Shown: positions 28,324-38,442, counted from the stretch's first letter. The stretch: DNA of 64,000 bases from Pseudoalteromonas citrea (GCF_000238375.3 NZ_AHBZ03000015.1:551535-615534); one strand, 5' to 3'. Notes: generated by a model not told the origin, from the sequence alone. Numbers and translations are program-made.

Positions 28324-29001
28324 ATGCCTATGCTAAATTGGTCAAATATCGATACCGTTTTACTTGATATGGATGGAACGCTACTTGATTTACATTTCGA
28401 CAGCCACTTTTGGCTCACTGTCATTCCAAGAGAGCATGCCAAAAAGCAAAATATAACACTGGCTGAAGCAACCGCCGATATCATGAAACGTTATGAAGCA
28501 GTTGGTGGGCAAATTCAATGGTATTGCTTGGATTATTGGCAAGCACAGCTCGACTTACCAATCATGGCACTTAAACGAGAAATACAACATTTAATTACTG
28601 TGCGAGAAGACACACCCGCATTTTTAAATGCATTAAAGTCGGCTGGGAAAGAGCTTATTTTATTAACAAACGCACATCCTGATAGTCTGTCACTTAAGAT
28701 CGAGCGAACGCAATTTGATCAATATTTAGATAAAATTATTTCAACGCATGAATATGGTGTGAGTAAAGAAAGCCAAAGCTTATGGCAGCAAGTACAAGCT
28801 GATCTACAATTTGATAAGGCACGCACTTTGTTTGTTGATGATAGCTTAGCAGTGCTAGATGCTGCAAAGAAGTATGGGATAGCTCATCTATTGGCCATAG
28901 CTAATCCCGACAGCAAGCAGCCAGCGAATAACATCACTGGCTACCATGCAATTACAGATTACCGTACTTTATTACCATTAACGGATAATGAAGTTAGCTA
29001 G
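28324..29001 (+). CDS. yrfG: HAD-family GMP/IMP nucleotidase YrfG
   Basis: 225 residues. HAD motif I LLDMDGTLLDLHFD, motif II LLTNAH, motif III lysine (GVSKES) and motif IV LFVDDSLAVLD are intact. E. coli YrfG dephosphorylates purine mononucleotides. Gene order nudE-yrfG is conserved. The 3' end overlaps the convergent dUTPase gene by eight bases. Confidence 0.92.
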   Translation: MPMLNWSNIDTVLLDMDGTLLDLHFDSHFWLTVIPREHAKKQNITLAEATADIMKRYEAVGGQIQWYCLDYWQAQLDLPIMALKREIQHLITVREDTPAFLNALKSAGKELILLTNAHPDSLSLKIERTQFDQYLDKIISTHEYGVSKESQSLWQQVQADLQFDKARTLFVDDSLAVLDAAKKYGIAHLLAIANPDSKQPANNITGYHAITDYRTLLPLTDNEVS

Positions 29002-29614
29002 GGTAACGTGCTACTAGCCCTGCATAGACGTTCTTCGCAAAGTCTGGATGCTCTGTATCAAGACTTTTGACCACTTCAACTAAATGTTCATTGTCTTCTT
29101 GGCCGTTCCACACTTTGATGTATGTGCCGTCTTTGTAGCCATGATCTTGACGGAAAAAATTGAGCGTATTTTTACCCACATAACCGCGATATAGGTCGTC
29201 AATAGTCATATCAATTTGCTGCATACAACCCGCAAATGCTTGTGCATTAAAAGTTTTTTCAGCGACCGCTGATGCCGCCAATTGTTCCAACGTTTGCTTA
29301 AAGTCAGCAGCACACTGCGGCTGTTGTAATTGTGTATCGAGCTGCTCAGCGAGGTCTTGATATGAGGTTTTTCCATCAATACGTAGCGATAGCCCAAAAT
29401 GAAAGATATCAACAAGCTCCAAAATAACTTGCTCTGTATCAGGTGTTTGCTTTTTCCACCACTTCCAACCGTAATGGTCTAGCATTTCGGCACATTCAAC
29501 CCAGATAGCACGATACCAATCAAACCCTTGATTAAACCATTGCTCGTGAACTTTGGTGTTCATGGCATTTTGCATTTCTAGCATTACAACCAGTTTAGTG
29601 ACATTGGCAGACAT
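28994..29614 (-). CDS. Dimeric (all-alpha) dUTP diphosphatase
   Basis: 206 residues of the dUTPase_2 / MazG-related all-alpha NTP pyrophosphatase fold, unrelated to trimeric Dut. Metal-binding helix patterns ECAEMLDHYGWKWWKK (ExxE-type) and ELVDIFHFGLSL (ExxD-type) are visible, plus RQDHGYKDGTYIKVWNG near the end. It would remove dUTP and make dUMP. AGAGAG before the ATG. Overlaps yrfG tail to tail. Confidence 0.88.
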   Translation of the reverse strand: MSANVTKLVVMLEMQNAMNTKVHEQWFNQGFDWYRAIWVECAEMLDHYGWKWWKKQTPDTEQVILELVDIFHFGLSLRIDGKTSYQDLAEQLDTQLQQPQCAADFKQTLEQLAASAVAEKTFNAQAFAGCMQQIDMTIDDLYRGYVGKNTLNFFRQDHGYKDGTYIKVWNGQEDNEHLVEVVKSLDTEHPDFAKNVYAGLVARYPS

Positions 29615-29718
29615 TGTGCTCTCTCTATGATCATTTCAAAGGCAATATGATACCCCACTGAAAGAAATTCGCCACTTGTCCGTTCTAATACAGTTCACTA
29701 ATTTATTAAGAGAGTTCT

Positions 29719-30357
29719 ATGCGTTTTTTTACTGTAATCTCTGTACTGCTCATCGCATTTGTACATATTCATTCAGCAAATGCGGCCCAAATCACCAATA
29801 TTGTTTCCTCTCCTGAACAAGTAAGTCCGTTGTTGCCTGGCTTAAGCGCGCCACAACTTACGCTTTTAAATCAAGACAGTAAAGCTATAGATCTAGAGCG
29901 TCTTTATGCCAATAAAACCACCGTTGTGGTGGTATATCGAGGAGGCTGGTGCCCCTATTGCTCGCGCCAACTTGCTGGCATAAAAAAAATTGAAAGCCAA
30001 ATTGCACAGTATGGCGCACAAATTATTGCTGTAGCACCTGATAGCCCTGAAGAGCTAGCAAAAAGTAAAATAGACTCACCCAACTACCAGCTATTATCAG
30101 ATGACAAACTGGCGTTGACTCAAGCGCTTGGCTTAGCCTATTTCTTGGATGATAAAACCGCTAAAGCATATCGCGATCGTATGGGGGTTAACTTTGTGGA
30201 TTTAGACGGGCAAAATAAAGTCGCACTGCCTGTACCTGCGGTATTTGTGATTGATAAAAAAGGGCTGGTGCAGTTTCAATACGCTAACCCAAACTACAAA
30301 GCTCGCTTAGATGAATCAGTGTTATTGGCAGCGGTAAAAGCAGCCAGCGCGCTATAA
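29719..30357 (+). CDS. Exported peroxiredoxin-like (AhpC/TSA) protein
   Basis: 212 residues with a signal peptide cleaved after ANA near residue 22. Thioredoxin fold with GGWCPYCSRQLAG: the CxxC places a peroxidatic/redox cysteine pair at the AhpC/TSA position. A C-terminal PAVFVIDKKGLVQFQYANPNYKARL block completes the redoxin domain. Periplasmic peroxide or thiol chemistry is likely; the exact substrate is unknown. AGAGAG lies before the ATG and a terminator follows. Confidence 0.83.
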   Translation: MRFFTVISVLLIAFVHIHSANAAQITNIVSSPEQVSPLLPGLSAPQLTLLNQDSKAIDLERLYANKTTVVVVYRGGWCPYCSRQLAGIKKIESQIAQYGAQIIAVAPDSPEELAKSKIDSPNYQLLSDDKLALTQALGLAYFLDDKTAKAYRDRMGVNFVDLDGQNKVALPVPAVFVIDKKGLVQFQYANPNYKARLDESVLLAAVKAASAL

Positions 30358-30366
30358 GCTTTATTT

Positions 30367-30397
30367 AAAACCGCTAGCACATTGAACTAGCGGTTTT
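30367..30397 (+). terminator. Terminator after the redoxin gene
   Basis: Eleven-base stem aaaaccgctag / ctagcggtttt with a nine-base loop; it overlaps the stop codon of the convergent cti gene. Confidence 0.85.
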
Positions 30398-32735
30398 CTA
30401 ACCGATTATAATCAAAAATACCATACTCTATTCCACGGTATTCTTTTGCTACTCTATGCAAAATATCACTATATTGCCAAAACTGAGGGTGCGTACGACG
30501 AATGGCAAAATCCGCCTTTAAAGCACGATATTGCGCCTCGTTCGACACTTGCTGCAAACGTGATACAAATTGCACTGCATGCGCTTGATTGGGTAAGTAC
30601 CAAACCGCTTCAGGATAATCACCAATAAACCCAGGTACTAAAATCGCGGTATCTTCATCATAGGCACGTTGCCCCGTTTCATTTAATAAGCTAGAAATAT
30701 TGTAGTGCGCATTATGGTGGATCAATGTATACGCACTATGTCCAGTTCCGTCTGCATTTTGTTGTAAAATGAATGACACTTGTGGTAACAAATTTACCGT
30801 TTTACTTGATAAATTGTTAAGCTCTTTAAATAATTCAGGCACAGCTCGATAGTCGTATTTATCACTCAATATCGGGGCTAAAAATTGCTGCAGCTTAGTC
30901 ATTAATTCATCTTTCGGTGATGCAGTAACATATTCAATTCCTGTTTGCGCGCCCCACAGTGTATTGCGATTAATAAACTCACTTAAACTAATATGTGAAC
31001 GTCGATACCAATGCTGTTTGACTGTCTTTCTGGCATGTTTTGGGAGCAAGTTAATAAAATTTTGCTCTCCTTCTAAGCGTAAAAAATCCATATATAGGCG
31101 GGTATTCAACTGATGGCCAATATTGCCGTATACATCAAACCCAGCCACCAGCAAATAATGGATTCGCTCAAATAGTGCATAATCTAATATCCACATAGTC
31201 TTTGGCTGTTGGCCAATAAAGCCTTTTACCACAGTCGCACTATCAAAATGCCTAAATACCGTCAGAGCTGCATTGCGATTGTCCCCATCACCTTGCCACA
31301 ACAAGTCCAGTGTTACCTTGTTAGTCTGTGCCAGCAATTTATCGGCTAATGCTGTTTTTGCTTTCAAATAGTCATGTTGGTGAGCCGCATACTTAGTCCA
31401 GCTTGAAATCGGCAATACATTACTCTGGTCTGATGCAGGCAATGCTAGCTCATTATCATGTGTGAGTAATAACTCACTCACTGCTGGTGAGCTATTCTTA
31501 TCGGGATCAACAAACGCGACCCAAAAGTGATCATTAATCACATTTAATGCAACCTGACCACGACATACAGGGCCTTTGATGTAACCTTTTATGATCAGTT
31601 CCGCTTCATCAAGCATAAATTGATATTTTGACTTAACTGGAATTTTCGCAAAAGCTTTGAACGGGTTTGAAGCTACCTTTGGCTGATAACTTGGTAAGGT
31701 GTCGACTTGGTAGTCCGCGGCAATAAACTGCTCGTACAAACGCTGCATTTTCTTGCCATTGAGCGCCAGCGGCATATGTGTTTTAGCTAAAATAGTACTG
31801 CGCTCATGCATCAACCGATAATAGACGCGCGATGTATTAGGCTCATCATACGGACGACGTGTCGCTATTAATTCAATCTCTTTTCCAGGCGGTGTTCTAG
31901 AGCGTACCAGTTTAAAAAAATTGACCGATTTTTTTGTATTTTCACTCGGAAAATAAATATTAGCCAGATACCAATGTTCATAAATATAGCGTGCCGACAA
32001 TTGATACTTCAGCGGACTCTGGTTAAGAAATGCTTCCCATTGCGTTACTTGCTGCTGTTCAAAATCGCTTGCAGGCGCAATATGTGCCACTTTCGCGCCA
32101 GTGCGTAACCAAGTCGCCAATGTGTTAAATTCATTCGGGGATACTGCTGGCAATCCATAGGGCATGCCCGCATGAGGCTGACGTTTAGCCAGCATGGAAA
32201 ATTCATCCATATTTGCACAGCTTTGTTTACGGTCAAGTGAGAAATCATATTCACTGCCAAGCACCCCTTGCTGCTGCATTGGGTTACCCATTTTAAGTAG
32301 CAAACTATTATAAAACACGCTGCCCATTAGGTTAGCCTGCTCTGTTTGCACCCGCTCATTTAAAACAGGCGTAAACCCTTTCTCACGCCATTGCTGTGTA
32401 GTATGAGCATCATACAGCAAACGGCTAGGCTGCTGTGCCAGTAACCTAGTCCCATCATACACGCGCTCTTTACTCAGACCTCTATCTATCCCCTCGGGAG
32501 AAGTTAATTTTAGCTGGCACGGTGCATCGTAACAACCGTGACAAACTACACAACGTGTATCTAGGACCGGCTTGACCGAAGTTAAATAGTGCGCCCCTAA
32601 ACCTTGTTCATTACTACTTAACCGCGCTTGCGGCTGTGCTTTACCAAATAAATCATCATATTTGCTAAAACCAATCGCCGCACACCCCGATAAAGTTAAG
32701 ACAACCAGTAATGATATCCAAAGGCGCTGTCGCAT
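30387..32735 (-). CDS. cti: Fatty acid cis/trans isomerase
   Basis: 782 residues, the usual Cti size. The signal ends in LSGC (Cys18), predicting a lipoprotein in the periplasm. A c-type haem site CVVCH (62-66) sits in the N-terminal region, followed by a second CxxxxC. Cti converts cis to trans unsaturated fatty acids in membrane phospholipids, a rapid response to solvents, heat or salt without new lipid synthesis. AGGAAG lies before the ATG. It overlaps by one base the upstream gene for a small acidic protein, so the two form an operon. Confidence 0.92.
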   Translation of the reverse strand: MRQRLWISLLVVLTLSGCAAIGFSKYDDLFGKAQPQARLSSNEQGLGAHYLTSVKPVLDTRCVVCHGCYDAPCQLKLTSPEGIDRGLSKERVYDGTRLLAQQPSRLLYDAHTTQQWREKGFTPVLNERVQTEQANLMGSVFYNSLLLKMGNPMQQQGVLGSEYDFSLDRKQSCANMDEFSMLAKRQPHAGMPYGLPAVSPNEFNTLATWLRTGAKVAHIAPASDFEQQQVTQWEAFLNQSPLKYQLSARYIYEHWYLANIYFPSENTKKSVNFFKLVRSRTPPGKEIELIATRRPYDEPNTSRVYYRLMHERSTILAKTHMPLALNGKKMQRLYEQFIAADYQVDTLPSYQPKVASNPFKAFAKIPVKSKYQFMLDEAELIIKGYIKGPVCRGQVALNVINDHFWVAFVDPDKNSSPAVSELLLTHDNELALPASDQSNVLPISSWTKYAAHQHDYLKAKTALADKLLAQTNKVTLDLLWQGDGDNRNAALTVFRHFDSATVVKGFIGQQPKTMWILDYALFERIHYLLVAGFDVYGNIGHQLNTRLYMDFLRLEGEQNFINLLPKHARKTVKQHWYRRSHISLSEFINRNTLWGAQTGIEYVTASPKDELMTKLQQFLAPILSDKYDYRAVPELFKELNNLSSKTVNLLPQVSFILQQNADGTGHSAYTLIHHNAHYNISSLLNETGQRAYDEDTAILVPGFIGDYPEAVWYLPNQAHAVQFVSRLQQVSNEAQYRALKADFAIRRTHPQFWQYSDILHRVAKEYRGIEYGIFDYNRLENR

Positions 32736-33103
32736 TATTCTTCCTCGACTTCTTCGCCCAAGTCAAAAGTTGGCATCATCTCTATTGGTGGTGAAATAAA
32801 CACTTGCTCAGTTTCATCACTCAGAACGGCACTTAAAACTGGACCATGATTCAACAATAGCTGTGCCTGATGGCTCTGTTCTAGTAACTTGCTAAACGTC
32901 GAATCGACGACTTCTAATTGGTAATTATCTAGCGTGATACTCACACTTTCCTCCGCACTGGGATTTTGGCATAAGTTAGCCAGTAGAGTCTCATCTAACA
33001 CCACATTCAAAACCAAATCAGGTGCTTCAATATCTCGAGATTCAATCTCATCATTGAGTAAAAATAAAGGTAAGGACAATGGGGTATTTTGTGATAATTC
33101 CAT
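32735..33103 (-). CDS. Small acidic protein co-transcribed with cti
   Basis: 122 residues, no signal peptide or membrane segment. It opens MELSQNTPLSLPLFLLNDEIESRD and ends in an acidic run (DLGEEVEEE). I do not recognise the family. Regular beta-like stretches (LVLNVVLDE, ESVSITLDNYQLEVVDS) suggest a small beta-rich cytoplasmic protein. GGAAAA precedes the ATG and the stop overlaps the cti start by one base, so it is the first gene of the cti operon and may relate to its regulation or maturation. Confidence 0.75.
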   Translation of the reverse strand: MELSQNTPLSLPLFLLNDEIESRDIEAPDLVLNVVLDETLLANLCQNPSAEESVSITLDNYQLEVVDSTFSKLLEQSHQAQLLLNHGPVLSAVLSDETEQVFISPPIEMMPTFDLGEEVEEE

Positions 33104-33205
33104 AATTTTCCGTTAATATAAGCACTATAATAGTGCTCATATTAGCATAATATCCCTGAACTGAATGTGATTTAACACGTCCGTAAATCGTTCACAATAA
33201 GCATG

Positions 33206-33874
33206 CTACCACGGAAGTATTTCACCATTGGAGTGCCAAAACCCACCAGTATTCTCAACCGTCAATTCATCAATACGCATGATCAACCTCTGTGCTGCGA
33301 CCTCAGCGGAAATATCCCCTGCAAAATTCACCATCGCAGTTTGAACAAAGCCAGGATGCAACAAGCCAACTGCAATGCCTTTGGGTTTAAGCTCATGCGC
33401 TAAGCTTACACTGGCTGCATTCAATGCGGCTTTTGACATGCGATACCCAATATAGCCACCAGAACTATTATCACTAATAGATCCCATTCGACTGGTGATC
33501 ATTGCCACTTTAGCCCCTTTATTTAAATGCGCTTGAAGTGCATGCGTCAATTTGATGGGCGCCACGGCATTCACCTGCAATTGCTGCTCAATCGCGGTAA
33601 AATCCATGTTAGCTAAAGTTTCATTACTAAACACACCTGCATTGTTTATTAATAGATCAATCGGCGTCTGTGCTAAATGAGTAACTAGCCGTGCAATATC
33701 GGTATCACAACTAACATCAATACCTGTCAGAATATTGATATTTTCTATGCTTTTCAATTCAGGAGATGATTGACGAACTACGGCAGTCACCGTAAACCCT
33801 GCCGCAGTATATTGCTTACAAAACTCTAAACCTATGCCTCGGTTTGCGCCTGTGATCAAAACATGTTTGCTCAT
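33206..33874 (-). CDS. Short-chain dehydrogenase/reductase
   Basis: 222-residue classical SDR. Cofactor loop LITGANRGIGLEF (TGxxxGIG), LLINNAGVF (NNAG), catalytic Ser in MITSRMGS and YRMSK (YxxxK) are present. Length and features such as ELKPKGIAVGLLHPGFVQT resemble the CsgA/C-factor-like group of SDRs. Substrate unknown. AAGGAAG precedes the ATG. Single gene. Confidence 0.88.
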   Translation of the reverse strand: MSKHVLITGANRGIGLEFCKQYTAAGFTVTAVVRQSSPELKSIENINILTGIDVSCDTDIARLVTHLAQTPIDLLINNAGVFSNETLANMDFTAIEQQLQVNAVAPIKLTHALQAHLNKGAKVAMITSRMGSISDNSSGGYIGYRMSKAALNAASVSLAHELKPKGIAVGLLHPGFVQTAMVNFAGDISAEVAAQRLIMRIDELTVENTGGFWHSNGEILPW

Positions 33875-34040
33875 ATGACTTCCTTTTAAAATAATTTAAA
33901 TATACAAAAGTACGAAGTACTTCTCTCTATTAGCTGAGGTTTTTGGGGTAACGACTAATAAATTCAAGCCTACACTAAACGGTATTTACTAATATACCTG
34001 CTATGTTTTAGTAAGTATTTTTCGATAGGCACACGTTTAA

Positions 34041-34781
34041 ATGAGACTCGTCTTCGCTATTCTCTTCATTTTGGTATTGCCCACCAGCATTGCAAAGCCT
34101 TATACCATCAATGCAAGTGAAGCGCTCTCATACCACCTTGGTCAACAACAAGTTGTCGCTATAATGAGTGAAATTTATCGCCCTTTAGGCATTACGCCCC
34201 ATGTTGTATTTATGCCCAGCTACCGAGGATTAAAGCATGTTGAAGCGGGCATATTAGATGCCGAAGGTGGTCGAGTCGATATCGTAATGCAAAAATATAG
34301 CAATATTATCAAAATCCCCACTGCGATAGCCAACTCTCAGTTGGCTATATTTTGCCTTACAAAAACAGCCTGCATACTCAATAAAACAGTATCGATTATT
34401 CGGATCCATGGTAGCTTAATTGCAGAGTACTATTGTCAACACAACAGCTTAAAATGTACCGCGGTGCAAAATGATGTGTCCGCTTTCCAAGCTTTAGGAA
34501 AATCAAACGCGCACATTTTACTCGCCAATAAGATCTTCCCAAAAGGAGCACTATGCGCCTCAGGGTTAAAAAAAATCTATCTTCGGCTATTAAAAAATGA
34601 ACACTACCCCGTTTACCATTATGTTCACCAGCGTAATAAGCATTTAGTCAACCAACTCAATCATTCCATAAAAAGCCTGCATAGTTCCGGTAAACTAGAT
34701 GCTTTGTTAGAAGTATTACAAGGTAGCTTTGTTAAATGTGGAGGTCAGGTCATTAAGCTCCCAGATACAGAGCTAAAATGA
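34041..34781 (+). CDS. Periplasmic solute-binding-like protein (orphan)
   Basis: 246 residues with a signal peptide cleaved after SIA near residue 18. The body follows a degenerate periplasmic binding protein pattern (IMSEIYRPLGITPHVVFMPSYRGLKHVEAGILDAEGGR) but lacks the usual ligand arginine block of amino-acid binders. Five cysteines occur in the mature part, an unusual number for this fold. No permease or ATPase gene is adjacent. Ligand unknown. Overlaps the convergent VOC gene by nine bases. Confidence 0.72.
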   Translation: MRLVFAILFILVLPTSIAKPYTINASEALSYHLGQQQVVAIMSEIYRPLGITPHVVFMPSYRGLKHVEAGILDAEGGRVDIVMQKYSNIIKIPTAIANSQLAIFCLTKTACILNKTVSIIRIHGSLIAEYYCQHNSLKCTAVQNDVSAFQALGKSNAHILLANKIFPKGALCASGLKKIYLRLLKNEHYPVYHYVHQRNKHLVNQLNHSIKSLHSSGKLDALLEVLQGSFVKCGGQVIKLPDTELK

Positions 34782-35582
34782 TGCTTTATCAATATCCCCT
34801 GACGTTGACTCCATAACAGAAAAAACCGCTCCGCTCGGATCCGTCAACACCGCAAATCGTCCAATACCTTCAATGTCTGTAGCTGGTACACAGACCTGAC
34901 CACCTAAGTGCGGTGTGTTTTCAACCATAGCGTCACAATTTTCAACCGCTAAGTAAATCATCCAATGCGCAGGGGTATCTTTGCCCCATTCATCAGTCAC
35001 TGGCATAAGCCCAGCAACCGGCTGGCCGTTAATATTAAACAAGGTGTACGTGATGTCGCCCATAGGATGTTGCTCAGCTTGCCAGCCTAATAATTGCGTA
35101 TAAAACGCTGAGCTGGCCTTAACATCTCGTGTTGTTAACTCATGCCAATAAGGAACATTAAACTCTAAAGCCCGCTGTGAACCAGAATGCTCTTTTGCTT
35201 GCCAAAGCGCTACAAGTGCTCCACCCGGATCACTCATCATCACCATACGACCAGCCCCTGGTACGTCATGAGGGCCATGAATAATGTGGGCTCCCAGCTT
35301 TTGAGCTTCAGCTGCTTTAGTATCAACGCTTTCAACGGCTATGTAGGCTAGCCAATGGCTAGAAACATTGGCCTCAACTTGCTCAGGCATCATTTGGTAC
35401 ATCGCCGCTATATCATCTTGCTGTTTTTTCAACAGGGTATAATAGCAATCTTCGCCGATCGGCTGATCGTCAAATTGCCATGAAAAAAGCTGAGTATAAA
35501 ATGGTTTTGCTACCGCCCAATCACTCGAACATAACTCAGCCCAACAAAATGTCCCCGGAGTTACGGAGGTTACCTTTGGCAT
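34773..35582 (-). CDS. Two-domain VOC (glyoxalase-like) protein
   Basis: 269 residues made of two similar VOC modules (about 8-125 and 140-260). Each has the W-E/H-L-x-x-x-D-x-x-x-A-x-x-FYTQLFSWQ-type opening (CWAELCSSDWAVAKPFYTQL; YWHELTTRDVKASSAFYTQL) and an end block GGALVALWQ / SGAVFSVME. No substrate can be assigned; relatives are often annotated as glyoxalase/bleomycin-resistance or hydroxylase accessory proteins. AGAGGT precedes the ATG. Confidence 0.85.
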   Translation of the reverse strand: MPKVTSVTPGTFCWAELCSSDWAVAKPFYTQLFSWQFDDQPIGEDCYYTLLKKQQDDIAAMYQMMPEQVEANVSSHWLAYIAVESVDTKAAEAQKLGAHIIHGPHDVPGAGRMVMMSDPGGALVALWQAKEHSGSQRALEFNVPYWHELTTRDVKASSAFYTQLLGWQAEQHPMGDITYTLFNINGQPVAGLMPVTDEWGKDTPAHWMIYLAVENCDAMVENTPHLGGQVCVPATDIEGIGRFAVLTDPSGAVFSVMESTSGDIDKASF

Positions 35583-35684
35583 ACTGACCTCTCTTTTTAA
35601 TTACTTTCACACTGTAACAAGTAAAGCACAAAACACAGTGCCTAAATGGGTTTATTACAATTAAATAAAGCGTAAAAATTAAAG

Positions 35685-38432
35685 CTAGGTCACTAACTCT
35701 AGATAAGGCGCACTATTAACCTGCATAACCAAAGCAAGTGCATCCCCCCTTGCAAGCGGCTTACTCATTAAATAGCCTTGGCTTTGTTGGCAATGTAATT
35801 TAGAGAGTACAGCTAACTGTTCCGCTGTTTCTATTCCTTCTGCAGTAACAACTAAATCAAAACTGTTTGCAATAGCACAAATTGCTTCAATTAATTGCCG
35901 AGCGCTTCCCATAGTCTCAATGCCTTCAATAAACGCCCTATCTATTTTTAAACCATCCACAGGTAGCGCATTCAAGCGCGCTAAACTACTAAAACCCGTC
36001 CCAAAGTCATCTATGTAAATGCCGAACCCGAGCTCATGAAGCTGCTCTAATGGTGCCACTAAGCTATCTTCTGTCATCATCATCGCTGATTCTGTTAGCT
36101 CAATTTTAAACTGCTCTGGTTTAACTCGATTGTCGGAAAATAACTCGATAAGCCAGGGCACAAATAAGCCGCTTTGTATTTGTAACGGCGAAACATTTAC
36201 ACTCATGAACAAGTCATACTTGCCACACTCACGCATAAAAGAAACTGCACTTTTAAATACCCACTGGCCCAACATATTTATTTTGGCGCACTCTTCTGCG
36301 ATTGGAATAAACTCTGCTGGGCTGACAAAACCAAGCTCTGTACTGTGCCAGCGCAACAATGCTTCAAAGCCACGTAACCTTCGTCCTTCGCTGCAATATA
36401 TGGGTTGGAACTGCAGACTTAACTCCCCGTCGCAATCAATGTCGTGCAGTGCACGCTCTATGCGTAATTTTCTTGACGCTTCACAGGCAATAGCAGAGCT
36501 ATAAATATAATAACAATTCTTTCCTCTTTTCTTGGCTTCATACATGGCAATATCGGCGTCATGCAGTAGCTTTTCAGCTTCATAATTGACACAAGGTGCC
36601 GTGAATCGTCTCACGCCAACACTACCACTGATACTGTGGCTTTGCTGTTCATATACAAAGGGCTTGCGTACTTCGACTAAAATATCTTCGAGTATGCCTT
36701 CTAACGGCATAAGTAATTTATCAAGGTCTATGAGTACGGCAAACTCATCACCTCCTAAACGTGCTATATCAGAAAAGCTCCCTAACAATATCCGCATTCG
36801 AGTAGCAAACTCAACCAGCAGCCTATCTCCTGCTATATGTCCTAAAGTATCGTTGATTAATTTAAAGCGATCTAAATCAATATAGAGCAATACATATTGC
36901 TTTGCTGAGGCACTACGACAGGTTTCAACTAATCCTAAAAAAGTTTGCCTGTTTAACAGGTCAGTTAAACTGTCGTGCTGTGCTTTATATTTCAACTGTT
37001 CATTAAATAATTTCAGCTGAGTTATATCAGTGACACGCCCTTCATATAACGTTCCACTAGGTCCATGCAACCAGCTTCCTGTTTGCCGGAGCCAAATGCT
37101 GTCAGCACTTTCTACTTGTGCTAACCACTCAAGCTCATCATGGCGTGAACGTTGCTCAATAATTTTTTGCCACTGTTTAGCAAACTCATCATCCACTATA
37201 TACTGGCTTAAATACGCACCTAGCTGCTGTGTTTGATTTCCTAATAATAAACGTCGAAAGGCAGGGTTTGCATCAATCAATTGCCCATGTCCATCTAAGA
37301 CAAACAACCCTTCATTACTGTTTAGAAATAAGCTTTTATATTTTCTTTCAGCGCTTATTTGCTGCTGTAACGCTGCTAAGCGCTTATCTGATTCAACACT
37401 TAATCGTTCGTTTGCTTGTGCCAAACTCGTGGTCCGCTCAATGACTATTTTATTAATCACATTGTTCCGAGATACCAGATAACGTAGCTGCATCCACACT
37501 AACCAAGCACACAAGCATGCAACCGTAATAAACCCCGCGATCATTAGCTGTCTATTTTCTAGTAGACTGGGAGACAGTTGCCTGTGACTGTATAACTGTA
37601 ACGTCAATTTTTGGCCATAAAAGTCAATCGTTTGGTTTGCACCTTCATTGCGATGCGCAAGATCATAATTATTTTGCCAATCAGAATTAAAGAGTTCTTG
37701 TTGAACCGTGTAAACTCGCACATGCTGCTGACTGGTTTGATAAATATGCCCAAATAAACCTTCTAATAGAATCGGCAGTTCGAAACTCAACCCCAACACT
37801 GCTGAGGCTCCTTGATGATCAGGCCTTTGTAATAATAACGTCCACTTATCCTGATGAGACCAGTTTAGAGCCATTAAGCTTTGGTGTTCATACAATGTCT
37901 CAATTTGCGATTCGCTAAATGCTAAACTGTCACCCATGGTATGACCATAATCAGCTAAAGGTGCAACATTCATGAGTGTCAGGTAGTGGGGGCTGACTTG
38001 CTCTTCTAAACGCACTGTATAATCGAAAAAACCAAGCTGACGCTGCGACGCTTCAATAAGATGTACTTGTTCAGGTGTTATGATCTGATACATTTCTAAG
38101 CGCAGTTCAACATCTGAGCCAGGTAACTGAGATTGCGCCACTTGGTTAAATAAATCCATTTCAAAACCGTCATCCAAATACGCATCAATGGAGTAAAGTA
38201 AATGCCCCACATAAGCAAGCTTGGTATCAAGCTGATGATGGTATTGCGATAGCTGCTGCTGCAATGTTTGTCGCTCTTGCTGCTGATAATAATTATTCAG
38301 CAAAAACCCTACGTAAAGCATAGCTGAGGCAAAAAACAAAAAGCAGACAGCACCAAATTGCACTGGAGAGCGTAAAACTGAAATAATTGGCGTAACTATA
38401 GACATATGTAATTGACGTTGTATTCTATACAC
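35685..38432 (-). CDS. Membrane GGDEF-EAL protein with periplasmic sensor and PAS domains
   Basis: 915 residues. Two membrane segments (about 27-48 and 296-318) enclose a periplasmic sensor of about 245 residues. A PAS-like domain follows (about 362-475), then GGDEF with intact RLGGDEF (560-564) and EAL with EALLRW (690-695) and DDFGTGFSSL. So it could both make and break c-di-GMP; the RxxD inhibitory site is not obvious. Start is GTG at 38432; an ATG at 38405 is an alternative. Only 24 bases separate it from the divergent iron-binding-like protein gene, so a shared regulatory theme is plausible. Confidence 0.9.
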   Translation of the reverse strand: MYRIQRQLHMSIVTPIISVLRSPVQFGAVCFLFFASAMLYVGFLLNNYYQQQERQTLQQQLSQYHHQLDTKLAYVGHLLYSIDAYLDDGFEMDLFNQVAQSQLPGSDVELRLEMYQIITPEQVHLIEASQRQLGFFDYTVRLEEQVSPHYLTLMNVAPLADYGHTMGDSLAFSESQIETLYEHQSLMALNWSHQDKWTLLLQRPDHQGASAVLGLSFELPILLEGLFGHIYQTSQQHVRVYTVQQELFNSDWQNNYDLAHRNEGANQTIDFYGQKLTLQLYSHRQLSPSLLENRQLMIAGFITVACLCAWLVWMQLRYLVSRNNVINKIVIERTTSLAQANERLSVESDKRLAALQQQISAERKYKSLFLNSNEGLFVLDGHGQLIDANPAFRRLLLGNQTQQLGAYLSQYIVDDEFAKQWQKIIEQRSRHDELEWLAQVESADSIWLRQTGSWLHGPSGTLYEGRVTDITQLKLFNEQLKYKAQHDSLTDLLNRQTFLGLVETCRSASAKQYVLLYIDLDRFKLINDTLGHIAGDRLLVEFATRMRILLGSFSDIARLGGDEFAVLIDLDKLLMPLEGILEDILVEVRKPFVYEQQSHSISGSVGVRRFTAPCVNYEAEKLLHDADIAMYEAKKRGKNCYYIYSSAIACEASRKLRIERALHDIDCDGELSLQFQPIYCSEGRRLRGFEALLRWHSTELGFVSPAEFIPIAEECAKINMLGQWVFKSAVSFMRECGKYDLFMSVNVSPLQIQSGLFVPWLIELFSDNRVKPEQFKIELTESAMMMTEDSLVAPLEQLHELGFGIYIDDFGTGFSSLARLNALPVDGLKIDRAFIEGIETMGSARQLIEAICAIANSFDLVVTAEGIETAEQLAVLSKLHCQQSQGYLMSKPLARGDALALVMQVNSAPYLELVT

Positions 38433-38442
38433 ACCTGATAAT
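38412..38442 (+). promoter_or_regulatory. Candidate promoter of the FbpA-like gene
   Basis: TTGACG (38412-38417), an 18-19 base spacer and TGATAA/GATAAT (38436-38442). Transcription would start within about ten bases of the ATG at 38457, giving a nearly leaderless mRNA, consistent with the missing ribosome binding site. It overlaps the start of the divergent GGDEF-EAL gene. Confidence 0.4.
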
